A stretch of 12,417 nt of DNA from Lentisphaerota bacterium (GTDB lineage Bacteria; Verrucomicrobiota; Kiritimatiellia; RFP12; UBA1067): assembly GCA_015061765.1 (NCBI GenBank), contig SUVZ01000076.1:1-12417 (forward strand), read 5' to 3'. The notes under the pieces are model-generated. The model had not been told where the DNA came from and did not search any database. It was given only the letters and a program-made list of their open reading frames with translations. The translations under genes and the position numbers were made by a program. Positions 5,457 through 12,417 of this stretch are shown piece after piece. The first letter of the stretch is position 1. Every line of letters begins with the position of its first letter.

Positions 5457-8192
5457 TCATTTCTCAAGCTTCACGATGGTAACGCCGATTGGCGCCATGT
5501 TGAGCGAAAGCGCACCGTACTTGAGGGTCACGCCGCCGCCAAAGAGCGCCTTACACCTCTTCCAGTTGCCTTCGATTCGTACTTCGCCCGTGCGACGCCC
5601 CGGATGGGTGTTGCAGACGAGCACATACGCACCTTCGCCGTGACGCCACGTGCGGACGCGGACGCGGTCGGGCTTCGCGGCGGCCTTCGGTCCGGGATCA
5701 AGCAACAATATCTTTTCGGCCCGCTTGATTTCACGGGCTACGGGAACTGTCGTCTCGTCGAAATACTCTATCAGCTCCGACTCGTCCTTGCTGTTGTTTA
5801 TCATCTGTCCGTAGGAGTAGAAGAAGATCGCGTTGGCGCCGGCCGCGATCTGCTGCCATGTCATAGACGAAAGTTCACGCCGCGTCGGGAAGCGGTATTC
5901 AGAGCGTTTTTTGAAGTCCCACTGCCACTTGAACGCTTGCGGAACCTGCCAAAGCGGTTTGAGCGCAAACATCTCCTTTCGTATCGTTTCCGCATCATCG
6001 CCGGCTTTCCATACACAGCCCAAGCCGGGATGTTCCGGCTCGCCGCCGCCGAATTCCCGCGGTTTGCAAACAGGATAAGGGTCTGTCCCCGTCACGTCGC
6101 ATGCCTGGAGAAACGAGCGAGTGGCGTCAGAGAATGCGAGGACGAAGACAGGATGCTCCGGATCGAGCGACTTGATTAGCCGGTAGCGTTCCTCTAGTTT
6201 GGTAGCATATGCAGACGTAAACTCGTCGCAGGTGTACCATGCGAGAAGCGCGGGATGGTTCTTGCAGCGGTTGACGACATCCGTCACGTATGCAGTGGCA
6301 TCTGCCTGCGTCTTGACTTCCTTCGGAGGAAATATCAAGGCGTGCGGATCTTTTGGACCTCGAATGTAAATGTCCTTGACGCTCGCGAGCACCATCAGGC
6401 CCTTCTTGTGGTAGCGATCGAGAATCTGCGGCGTCATCGCCTTTTCATACGTCTGGAGGCAGTTGAACACGCCCGGCGCGACATAGCGCTCGAGAGCCCC
6501 ATCCTTCGAAAGCGTGTTCTCGCTCCAATACATGCCGAGCGGGAAAAACGGCTTGCCGTCGACGAGGGTCCGCCCGAACTTGTCGAAGGCGACGCGGCGC
6601 TTCGGCAAAGTCTTGACGCGCTCGAAACGGCAAGTGCCTACAGCGAGCACCTTCCCATCCTTCTTCGCGAGCTCAAAGCGGACATCCTGTTCGCCGACCG
6701 CCAGCTTGGAAACGTCCAGGGTCACTTCGGCAAAGTCGCCGGTCAACTTCTCTGCCGTCTTGCGCGACAAGCGTCCGGCAGAGTCCGTAAAGACAAGCGT
6801 CCCCGACAGGTCGTCCCCCAGTTCGGAATCGGGATCCGTAATAAAAGTGGCGACGAAACGCACGTCGCCGTCGGCGGCGGAGTTCGCATACGCGGAGTTC
6901 GCGAGACGAACGGAATACTCGCGGGGTGAAAGCGCAATCGTGATGTCGGAATAGACAATCTTGCCGATGGCGGGCTTCTTTGCAAAAAAATGCAGTTTTG
7001 GATTCACGGCATCCATAGGCATGACCGGCGTGCAGACGACGAACTTGCGTCGCCCGCGAGAATCCTTCTCGATCTTCGGATCGTTCCAGCGCAACACGGT
7101 TCCGCCAGACCCTCCGGCCCAGGTCGCCCCGGTCGCGCGGCTGCCCCACGCAAGCGAAGCCTCGGGCACGCCGCCCTCCGAAAGCCCGCTCGCATCGACC
7201 CACATCGTGACCTCCGCGCACATGCCGGGCTTCATGTCCTTGATTGGGACGTTGCGAACAACGTATTTCTCTGGGTCATCGTTCGCCCAGACAAAGTCGC
7301 CAAGATCGGCTGGATCGTCTTCCTTCGTGACAGAAGTGAACTGTCCATTCTTCCATTCGTAGAACTCGATGCGTATGCGCGGCGGGTTGTTCTCCGGGTC
7401 CTTGCGCCATCCATGCATGTCGCCGCCCATCGCGCAAACTTTGAAGAAGACAGGTGCGTCGCGCCTGGACACGGTCTTCGGCACGAGGCCGAACCCCTGC
7501 GTGCACCGAAACTTGAGGTTTTCGACGACTTCAAGTTCCGGCGTGAGGCGCGTAGTGTTAAAGCGTTCGGGATTTCCGTCTTTCGGCCCGACCGCGTAGT
7601 TGCTGAAGAAAAGGCTTTTCCCGTCCGTAGCCATCGTCTGAACGCCATAGACGATACCGTACCCCAAATCGACATCTACGTTGCCCTTGTCCGAGAGATC
7701 GAGACCTAACCGTTTCACGCAGCAGAGCCGATGGGGTTTGTTCCCCCACCGGTCGACGCCTACGTATATCGTGTCGCCCAAAACCGCGATTCCGTCCAAC
7801 GCCTCGTCGAACCACGCTTCGTCAACCTGCTCCAGATTCTCGTCCCAAACCCGTACAAGACCCTTCTTTCCCCCTTTGCGCAGCTTTGCGTCCCATATCA
7901 GGAATGCGCCGTAGATCCGCCCATTTGCATACGCACAGTCGCCAAGATGTCCTGGCGCCTCGATGTGCTTGAGCAATTTGCCGTCCCACCCGATCTTGTC
8001 GAGCCCGAGCGAATGCGAAAGGTAGATGCCCTGCTCCGAACAACATGCTCCCTGAATGTGACCGGACTGCACGAGCCAGTCAAGCTCGTGGGGAACGGTG
8101 GATACTGCTCCGATCTTTGGCTCAGCAGCCGCATAAATTTGCACAAGACATCCAAACGCTACCGCCGCCGCAAAACTAAAAAAGGATTTCAT
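5457..8192 (-). CDS. Secreted propeller + TIM-barrel glycoside-hydrolase-like protein (911 aa)
   Basis: The first 24 residues (MKSFFSFAAAVAFGCLVQIY, then AAAE) look like a signal peptide, so it is probably exported. Residues 35-260 carry repeated beta-hairpin units such as GIAVLGDTIYVGVD, suggesting a beta-propeller. Residues 265-430 and 430-530 look like beta-sandwiches. Residues 535-820 fit a (beta/alpha)8 barrel entered by GRTLVDGKPFFPLGMYW, a phrase common in GH2/GH5-like clan GH-A proteins. NHPALLAWYTCDE ends at Asp656-Glu657, where clan GH-A places its acid/base. RFPTRRELSSMTW (768-780) and NAIFFYSYG (787-795) are typical of uncharacterised barrels in this group. Residues 830-911 form a final beta domain. 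I cannot see the usual second Glu near residues 746-760, so the reaction and substrate are unassigned. The start lies 12 bases after the upstream stop, which implies co-transcription. Confidence 0.87.
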   Translation of the reverse strand: MKSFFSFAAAVAFGCLVQIYAAAEPKIGAVSTVPHELDWLVQSGHIQGACCSEQGIYLSHSLGLDKIGWDGKLLKHIEAPGHLGDCAYANGRIYGAFLIWDAKLRKGGKKGLVRVWDENLEQVDEAWFDEALDGIAVLGDTIYVGVDRWGNKPHRLCCVKRLGLDLSDKGNVDVDLGYGIVYGVQTMATDGKSLFFSNYAVGPKDGNPERFNTTRLTPELEVVENLKFRCTQGFGLVPKTVSRRDAPVFFKVCAMGGDMHGWRKDPENNPPRIRIEFYEWKNGQFTSVTKEDDPADLGDFVWANDDPEKYVVRNVPIKDMKPGMCAEVTMWVDASGLSEGGVPEASLAWGSRATGATWAGGSGGTVLRWNDPKIEKDSRGRRKFVVCTPVMPMDAVNPKLHFFAKKPAIGKIVYSDITIALSPREYSVRLANSAYANSAADGDVRFVATFITDPDSELGDDLSGTLVFTDSAGRLSRKTAEKLTGDFAEVTLDVSKLAVGEQDVRFELAKKDGKVLAVGTCRFERVKTLPKRRVAFDKFGRTLVDGKPFFPLGMYWSENTLSKDGALERYVAPGVFNCLQTYEKAMTPQILDRYHKKGLMVLASVKDIYIRGPKDPHALIFPPKEVKTQADATAYVTDVVNRCKNHPALLAWYTCDEFTSAYATKLEERYRLIKSLDPEHPVFVLAFSDATRSFLQACDVTGTDPYPVCKPREFGGGEPEHPGLGCVWKAGDDAETIRKEMFALKPLWQVPQAFKWQWDFKKRSEYRFPTRRELSSMTWQQIAAGANAIFFYSYGQMINNSKDESELIEYFDETTVPVAREIKRAEKILLLDPGPKAAAKPDRVRVRTWRHGEGAYVLVCNTHPGRRTGEVRIEGNWKRCKALFGGGVTLKYGALSLNMAPIGVTIVKLEK

Positions 8193-8200
8193 TTACGAAT

Positions 8201-8209
8201 ACCCCTACC
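8201..8209 (-). promoter_or_regulatory. Stop-overlapping ribosome-binding site of the 911-residue gene
   Basis: The minus-strand bases GGTAGGGGT contain the LamG stop codon TAG and an AGGGG element about nine bases before ATG 8192. Stop and ribosome-binding site share bases, which usually goes with translational coupling of neighbouring operon genes. Confidence 0.45.
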
Positions 8210-10616
8210 TAATGACAATACTGAGACCACGAATCGCGCCCGCCGTCATGAACCGTCCGGAGGTCAACGCCGTCGGCGAGAAGCGAACGCCGACAATATT
8301 GCCGACGAAATCCTCGCCGACGACAAAGTCTCCCGAGTCCAGCTTCATGCCCGACGCATCAATGGAAGCAACCTGCCCGCCGTCGATGTAGAGCGTCGCC
8401 GTCTGCGTGCTGGCACGATTCACGACGAGCGCGGCGTGATGCCACTTGCCGTCATCAACGTCGACATCCGTCGCGGTCGTGACACCATCAATCTCGACGC
8501 AGGCGCAACCGTTTTCCGTCGTCCGGACCGCCCAGCTGGACTTTCCGCCAAACATCGACTTGGCAAAGACCGTACCGTTGCCGCAGAAGTTCGCCTCAAC
8601 CGTGAACACCTTGGATCCGACCGTCGCCGCGCATGGAATCGTCATGCCGCCATTGCCCGAAAAGGCGATGGACTTGCTGAGCCGGATGCGCTCACCGCCA
8701 ATCTTCACATACGTTTCAGTGCGCGGCAGATCGTCGGAAAGCGCAAGGTCGCCGGCCATCCATGCGCCTTCAAGATAATCCGTCTCCGGAGAATACCACT
8801 CCTTGCCGGACAGCACGGAATTCGTCGGCACAAGCCAGACGCCCGTTATGTCTTCGCGGGGTATGAACGGACGGAGGAACCTGTCAACGCCGATGTCGCC
8901 GGCGGTAATGCGCGGCTCGTCGATCAACCCCGAAAAGGCTTTGCCGCCTGGCACTGCGCCAAAGGCTATCGCGACTTTCGCGGGGTTAAACGCAGCAGCT
9001 CCCTCAATCGTTTTTGACCCCTTCTCCTCATAGTCGACCCACAACTTGATGGTTCTAGACGAGCCTGACGAAGCATCAAAGTTGGCCGCCACATGATGCC
9101 ACTCGCCGTCATCCATTTTTTTGGTACTGGACACTTTGTTATCGTTAGAATTTTCAATCAGCCGAGCGAATATCTTTTCAGAAGTGTTCGGAAGATCAAT
9201 CGCGACGTACCGCGCGGTGTTGCCGTTATAGGCGCTTCCATTGAAAAAGCCAAACAGTCCGCTAACGTTTTCCCCAAACGACTTGTCGCACTTCATAAAG
9301 CACTCGAATGTGAAATTCGACGGAAAACAAACATCGGCAATCGCGGCGCTCGTATTCAAAACAGAGCCGGCAAACCCTTGCGACGACGCGCCATTCTCGT
9401 CAGCGTGCTTGAAGAACACCGATGTCGCGTTATCGGGATTCGCAATCCGCCTTGCGCCCGGATCCCAGATGTAGGCATACGGAACGTCATTTGTGTAAAC
9501 AGGCGGGAAATCGCCGCCTGCAACCAATTCGCTTTCCCACGTCGCGCCACTTGTCGCATGAGTTCCGCCTCTAAGTCCGTATGCCTTCGCCCCGTCCACG
9601 GAAGCAACCGCGCCGTAATCGCTTCCAACCGTTTCGCCGCTCTGTCCAGGGGCGTCGAAAGTCCACCTTGCGATAGTTCCCGCAGCCTTTTCCCCGTAGC
9701 CCGTTTCAGACGTCGCATGGATAAACGAACCCACATCAAGCGCGGACTGCGTCAGCCGCACTTCGTCAATGCTAAGGCCGGCAGCATTGTTGACATTGTT
9801 TTCGCCTATGTTCAACTGGGCATTACCTTCTGTCTCCTGATTGCTTTCAGTGAATTTGAGGCACTTTACTGTGCTTGCGCTTTTGGGACTGCATGTCTTC
9901 TTAGGCACATAGTCAAGATACACGTTCATGGTGCCAATGTGATTAGCTTCATCAAGCGTATAGACAAGGGACACATGATGCCATTTGCCATCGCGGAAAT
10001 CCGCCTCGTCCAAGCACAGAACGCTGAACACATCCCCATTGCCGCCGACAACCGAATCACACTGGAGAAAGATATTGCCGCCGCTTATGCCGTTGAATTT
10101 AAGAACACCATTGTTAGCGGCACCTCTCCTATTGATTGAAACGAGGTTGAAATTCTTATGGCCGTTGCACAATGTCGCATCGTATGCCTCCGCCTTGAAT
10201 ACAAGCTCAAGCGTAAACGGAAGGATATCGCCATAAGCGTTGGTCGGAAAAAGAGTCTTCACAACCGAAGAGTCCGTCAGTGAATAGCTTGCGCCATAAT
10301 ACCTGCTTGTGGCGTTATTTGCGTCTATAGCACAACGGTACATTTGGACAGAACCAGACGCACCGGATGCCGATTCCAGCGCACCACCCGACCGCCAGTA
10401 TAGAACAGACCCCTGCGAATCAGATTGTGCAAGCTGAGTGGTGTACGACCCCGAAGGACCAAGCTGAGTGCGGGCAAGTGAATAGGAACCGGAAACGTCA
10501 GTAATCGACGCCGGGGCTACTTTTCCGTCTCTACCGCCGAAGTGCCAGAGAACCGTTTCCGCTTGCGCGGCAAATGCGACTGCGACCACGGCAACCAGAA
10601 TAAGCATTGCTTTCAT
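8205..10616 (-). CDS. Secreted protein with three LamG (concanavalin A-like) domains
   Basis: About 803 residues. MKAMLILVAVVAVAFAAQA is a clear signal peptide. Three Laminin_G_3-type jelly rolls follow, each with the strand phrase DG(K/E)WHH: Trp212-His214, Trp506-His508 and Trp725-His727. The domains span roughly 85-300, 400-585 and 640-790. LSIDEVRLT and FSGLIDEPRIT are the usual closing strands of the first two. LamG domains bind sugars or proteins and may also be structural; no catalytic motif is visible. No PEP-CTERM, LPXTG or transmembrane anchor is seen at the C-terminus, which ends RGLSIVIR. Start choice: ATG at 10616 has AAAGGAG 11 bases upstream. ATG at 10637 is a real alternative, because it overlaps the regulator's TGA in an ATGA and would add seven residues. 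A role as glycan-binding partner of the enzymes in this operon is inference. Confidence 0.88.
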   Translation of the reverse strand: MKAMLILVAVVAVAFAAQAETVLWHFGGRDGKVAPASITDVSGSYSLARTQLGPSGSYTTQLAQSDSQGSVLYWRSGGALESASGASGSVQMYRCAIDANNATSRYYGASYSLTDSSVVKTLFPTNAYGDILPFTLELVFKAEAYDATLCNGHKNFNLVSINRRGAANNGVLKFNGISGGNIFLQCDSVVGGNGDVFSVLCLDEADFRDGKWHHVSLVYTLDEANHIGTMNVYLDYVPKKTCSPKSASTVKCLKFTESNQETEGNAQLNIGENNVNNAAGLSIDEVRLTQSALDVGSFIHATSETGYGEKAAGTIARWTFDAPGQSGETVGSDYGAVASVDGAKAYGLRGGTHATSGATWESELVAGGDFPPVYTNDVPYAYIWDPGARRIANPDNATSVFFKHADENGASSQGFAGSVLNTSAAIADVCFPSNFTFECFMKCDKSFGENVSGLFGFFNGSAYNGNTARYVAIDLPNTSEKIFARLIENSNDNKVSSTKKMDDGEWHHVAANFDASSGSSRTIKLWVDYEEKGSKTIEGAAAFNPAKVAIAFGAVPGGKAFSGLIDEPRITAGDIGVDRFLRPFIPREDITGVWLVPTNSVLSGKEWYSPETDYLEGAWMAGDLALSDDLPRTETYVKIGGERIRLSKSIAFSGNGGMTIPCAATVGSKVFTVEANFCGNGTVFAKSMFGGKSSWAVRTTENGCACVEIDGVTTATDVDVDDGKWHHAALVVNRASTQTATLYIDGGQVASIDASGMKLDSGDFVVGEDFVGNIVGVRFSPTALTSGRFMTAGAIRGLSIVIR

Positions 10617-10623
10617 GTTAGTT

Positions 10624-10630
10624 TTTACTC
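10624..10630 (-). promoter_or_regulatory. Ribosome-binding site of the LamG gene
   Basis: AAAGGAG followed after about 11 bases by ATG 10616. It lies inside the seven extra codons that would be read from the alternative ATG at 10637, so both starts could be used; the strong match favours 10616. Confidence 0.5.
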
Positions 10631-10633
10631 CTT

Positions 10634-11749
10634 TCATAGACTCGCCCCTTCTTTGAATACCGGCCCTAGCGTCAGCGGAAACACGCCGCCGCGACCTTCC
10701 AGGCAATCGACAAGAGCGGCCGCGACCTTTTTCGCGTCGTTTTCCGGATCCATTTCCATTCTGGCGAGCGGCTTGGTATGTACAGGACAGTTCCCCCGGT
10801 TCGCCCATGTGATGACCCGGACGTCTTCCGGTATGCGCACCCCAGCGGCGGTCAAAGCGACCAACGCTCCGACGCAGGCATGATCATCGGAGAAATAAAT
10901 CATGTCCGGAAGCCATGATTTGGATTTCGAAAGACGTTGGGCAAAAGCGTCCCGCACTGCAAACGATAAAGACTGAGGTAGTTTACCGCCAGGGGTAGGC
11001 GGAATCTCCCACCTTTTTAAGCTTATATCGACCTTGTGCAACTCTTTCGCCACATCATCAAATTTTTCCATTCCCACCTGCAACACGCTTTCAACACCTG
11101 CCTTCTTGATCTCGGCGGCGAATTCCGCAGCTCCGGCCGTGCGGTCGTACTGAACATGTCCAACGCATCCTTTCGTCCGGCATACAGTTTTATTCCCAAG
11201 TGTCACAAACGGTACGCCGCTGCGGGAGAGAATCCGTTCCGCCGCAGGATTGTCGAACATGACGATGGCCAGCGTCACCGGATGCGAAAGCCAGAGATCA
11301 AGCTCTGATACATCCGCATGACCCTTTGAATCCGGGGTCACCGTAACCTGCGTGAACCGCCATCCGGTCGACACAAGCCTTTCTCTGAGTATTGAAGTGA
11401 ATACGTTAACATAGTATGTACGACCGTTGGAACGGGTGATGAAAAGCACATTTCCCTTCCATACTTTACCGCTGCGACCGAGAACCATACACCCGACGCC
11501 TGGTTTCGGGTTGATCAGTTCTTCCCTTGTAAGTTCCGCAATTGCCGCTCGCGTAACAATACGGCTCACACCGAGCTGTGTCGCAAGATCACGCGTCGTC
11601 GGAAGGATGTCACCAACCTTATAGAAGCCCGAAAGTATGCATTGGCGCAAGCCGTCAACAACCTGCTCCACAAGCGTAGCACGACTGGACCGTGCAACCG
11701 CAAACGGCAGCTTTCTGACTCTATCCGACACATCCTTCATTAAATCCAT
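10634..11749 (-). CDS. GntR-type winged-helix regulator with LacI-type ligand-binding domain
   Basis: About 371 residues from ATG 11749 (368 from ATG 11740). Residues 23-90 are a GntR winged helix: LVEQVVDGLRQCILSG, then PTTRDLATQLGVSR and AELTREELI. Residues 100-365 resemble the periplasmic-binding-protein fold of LacI/GalR sensors: MIYFSDDHACVGALVALTAA, then VRIPEDVRVITW. This layout is known from AraR-like regulators, which release DNA when they bind a sugar. It is first in the operon, ahead of secreted glycan-handling proteins, so local sugar-responsive control is the likely job; the ligand cannot be read from sequence. Its stop overlaps an ATG of the LamG gene by the sequence ATGA. An upstream in-frame ATG at 11908 is rejected because the predicted promoter lies between it and 11749. 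AAGGAG at 11753-11758 sits 3 bases from the first ATG and 12 from the second, so the start is uncertain. Confidence 0.87.
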   Translation of the reverse strand: MDLMKDVSDRVRKLPFAVARSSRATLVEQVVDGLRQCILSGFYKVGDILPTTRDLATQLGVSRIVTRAAIAELTREELINPKPGVGCMVLGRSGKVWKGNVLFITRSNGRTYYVNVFTSILRERLVSTGWRFTQVTVTPDSKGHADVSELDLWLSHPVTLAIVMFDNPAAERILSRSGVPFVTLGNKTVCRTKGCVGHVQYDRTAGAAEFAAEIKKAGVESVLQVGMEKFDDVAKELHKVDISLKRWEIPPTPGGKLPQSLSFAVRDAFAQRLSKSKSWLPDMIYFSDDHACVGALVALTAAGVRIPEDVRVITWANRGNCPVHTKPLARMEMDPENDAKKVAAALVDCLEGRGGVFPLTLGPVFKEGASL

Positions 11750-11752
11750 TCT

Positions 11753-11758
11753 CTCCTT
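11753..11758 (-). promoter_or_regulatory. Ribosome-binding site of the regulator gene
   Basis: AAGGAG on the minus strand, 3 bases before ATG 11749 and 12 before ATG 11740. Neither spacing is ideal, so it does not settle the start, but it rules out the distant ATG at 11908. Confidence 0.55.
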
Positions 11759-11766
11759 GGCTGCAC

Positions 11767-11796
11767 AATATACCCAATAAGCCCAATTTGTGTCAA
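11767..11796 (-). promoter_or_regulatory. Predicted sigma70-type promoter of the GntR/LacI regulator operon
   Basis: On the minus strand a perfect TTGACA (11796-11791) is followed after 18 bases by TATATT (11772-11767). Transcription would begin near 11760, leaving a very short leader before the AAGGAG at 11758-11753. The surrounding bases are distinctly A+T-rich compared with the genes. It would drive the regulator, the LamG gene and the 911-residue hydrolase gene as one message. Confidence 0.65.
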
Positions 11797-11804
11797 TAAA
11801 AATC

Positions 11805-11820
11805 TTCACAACGTTGACAA
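11805..11820. promoter_or_regulatory. Candidate operator palindrome upstream of the regulator promoter
   Basis: The 16 bases TTCACAACGTTGACAA form an imperfect palindrome: a perfect CAACGTTG core (11809-11816) with matching TT and AA ends and two mismatched pairs per arm. It lies 8 bases upstream of the -35. A CG-centred palindrome beside the promoter of a GntR/LacI-type gene is a reasonable binding site for that protein, but this is inference from position and symmetry only. Confidence 0.4.
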
Positions 11821-11872
11821 TCAGTAAAACACAAGGAGAAATCCACGAAACAACCACAAAACCAAGCCTCAA

Positions 11873-11892
11873 GCGCGTCGGAAACGACGCGC
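11873..11892 (-). terminator. GC-rich hairpin after clpB, possible terminator
   Basis: GCGCGTCG, loop GAAA, then CGACGCGC: a perfect 8-bp stem starting 51 bases past the clpB stop. Read on the minus strand it is followed by a poor, interrupted T-rich stretch (TTGAGGCTTGGTTTTG), so it may be a weak or factor-assisted terminator. No plus-strand gene is present that it could serve. Confidence 0.45.
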
Positions 11893-11909
11893 CTTTGTTC
11901 ACCTTCACC

Positions 11910-11925
11910 TATTGCTATGGCAATA
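11910..11925. repeat. Short inverted repeat just past the clpB stop
   Basis: TATTGC, loop TATG, then GCAATA: six-base arms, 17 bases beyond the clpB stop codon. It could form a small 3' hairpin on the clpB message. It is A+T-rich and lacks a T tract, so I do not call it a terminator. The rest of the 11750-11942 gap holds only the hairpin, palindrome and promoter listed separately. Confidence 0.35.
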
Positions 11926-11942
11926 TTCCTCAGCAACAGTTC

Positions 11943-12417
11943 TTATACAAGGGTCAAGATACCGTCCTTTGCCGTAACCTTCACGGTTGAGCCGGGCGGA
12001 TACTTACCCGCGATAATTGCCCGGGCGACAGGAGTCTCCACCTCGCGCTGTATTGCCCGTTTCACCGGACGCGCACCATAGGCAGGATCGTAGCCATCCT
12101 TGGCGAGCTGGTCGAGCCCCTTCTCGTCGATCTCGAACAGAAGCTCCTGCTCGGCAAGACGCTTCGCGAAATCCTTGAGCTGTAGAGATACTATCTTGCG
12201 TATCTGATCCGCAGAAAGTTCCTTGAACTCAAGTATCTCATCGAGTCTATTCAGAAACTCCGGACGGAACAGTCCCTTCAGCGTATCGCGCGGTGCATTG
12301 GACGTCATAATGACCACAGTGTTCTTGAAACTGACGGTACGTCCATGGCTGTCTGTCAGGCGTCCATCGTCGAGAACCTGAAGAAGCAGGTTAAACACGT
12401 CCGGGTGAGCCTTTTCG
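11943..12417 (-). CDS. clpB: ATP-dependent chaperone ClpB, C-terminal part (5' end outside window)
   Basis: The last 158 residues of an AAA+ Hsp100 protein. They begin at EKAHPDVFNLLLQVLDDGRL, just after the second Walker B of nucleotide-binding domain 2. They continue through TVVIMTSN (sensor 1), FRPEFLNRLDE (arginine-finger region) and GYDPAYGARPVKRAIQ (sensor 2), to TLV and a TAA stop. ClpB works with DnaK to pull proteins out of aggregates in the cytoplasm. The IQREVETPVARAII ending favours ClpB over ClpC, though the fragment alone cannot fully exclude ClpC. The segment between TSN and FRPEF is only nine residues, against about 29 in the E. coli protein as I recall it. It is a housekeeping gene, probably unrelated to the downstream operon, from which it is separated by 193 bases holding a hairpin and a new promoter. 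Confidence 0.88.
   Translation of the reverse strand, partial: EKAHPDVFNLLLQVLDDGRLTDSHGRTVSFKNTVVIMTSNAPRDTLKGLFRPEFLNRLDEILEFKELSADQIRKIVSLQLKDFAKRLAEQELLFEIDEKGLDQLAKDGYDPAYGARPVKRAIQREVETPVARAIIAGKYPPGSTVKVTAKDGILTLV

Noticed and set aside
7731..9017. 428-codon plus-strand open frame
   Set aside because: It crosses the junction between two well-supported minus-strand genes, has very high Arg content and no domain signature.
9093..10139. 348-codon plus-strand open frame
   Set aside because: It lies wholly antisense to the LamG gene, whose three WHH-containing repeats are convincing.
10638..10808. N-terminal extension of the LamG protein from 10808
   Set aside because: It overlaps the regulator gene in another frame and would put about 60 Arg-rich residues before a clear signal peptide.
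11750..11908. 53-codon N-terminal extension of the GntR/LacI regulator from ATG 11908
   Set aside because: The extension would be coded by the predicted promoter and palindrome. It contains a membrane-like stretch unlike GntR proteins, and a ribosome-binding site lies just before 11749.
1..12417. CRISPR arrays, tRNA/rRNA genes, insertion sequences
   Set aside because: No regularly spaced repeats, no tRNA cloverleaf or rRNA sequence that I recognise, and no transposase-like protein in any frame.

Overview
The window reads as one strand of a polysaccharide-degradation locus. Every gene I can support lies on the minus strand, so transcription runs from right to left. The coding DNA is G+C-rich, with long open shadows on the other strand. 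Three traits suggest a member of the PVC group, most likely Kiritimatiellota, Lentisphaerota or Verrucomicrobiota: secreted multi-domain glycoside hydrolases, a LamG-repeat surface-type protein, and a GntR-headed regulator with a LacI-type sensor. That placement is inference; there is no marker gene for it beyond a ClpB fragment.

Layout in the direction of transcription. The 3' end of clpB enters from the right edge and stops at 11943. A 193-base gap follows, with a hairpin, a palindrome and a good sigma70-type promoter facing the next gene. Then come a GntR/LacI-type regulator (11749-10634), a secreted protein with three LamG domains (10616-8205), and a secreted propeller plus TIM-barrel glycoside-hydrolase-like protein of 911 residues (8192-5457). 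The regulator and these two genes are tightly spaced and look like one operon. Next is a 249-base gap, a gene for an AlbA_2/Schlafen-type ATPase-domain regulator with its own promoter and palindrome (5207-3678), and finally a very large secreted enzyme that runs off the left edge (3658 to beyond 1).

The most striking item is that last gene. One uninterrupted frame of at least 1219 codons encodes a signal peptide, a clan GH-D (GH36/GH27-like) alpha-galactosidase-type module, a TolB/oligogalacturonate-lyase-like beta-propeller, and a GH29 alpha-L-fucosidase module cut by the window edge. I infer that the locus senses a sugar through the GntR/LacI protein and attacks a galactose- and fucose-bearing glycan outside the cytoplasm, with the LamG protein binding carbohydrate or the cell surface.

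The second notable item is that the AlbA_2 gene lies between two imperfect direct copies of the large enzyme gene's 5' end (3608-3677 and 5325-5390). This suggests that the regulator gene was inserted, or that a tandem paralogue was lost, between the 911-residue gene and the large enzyme gene.
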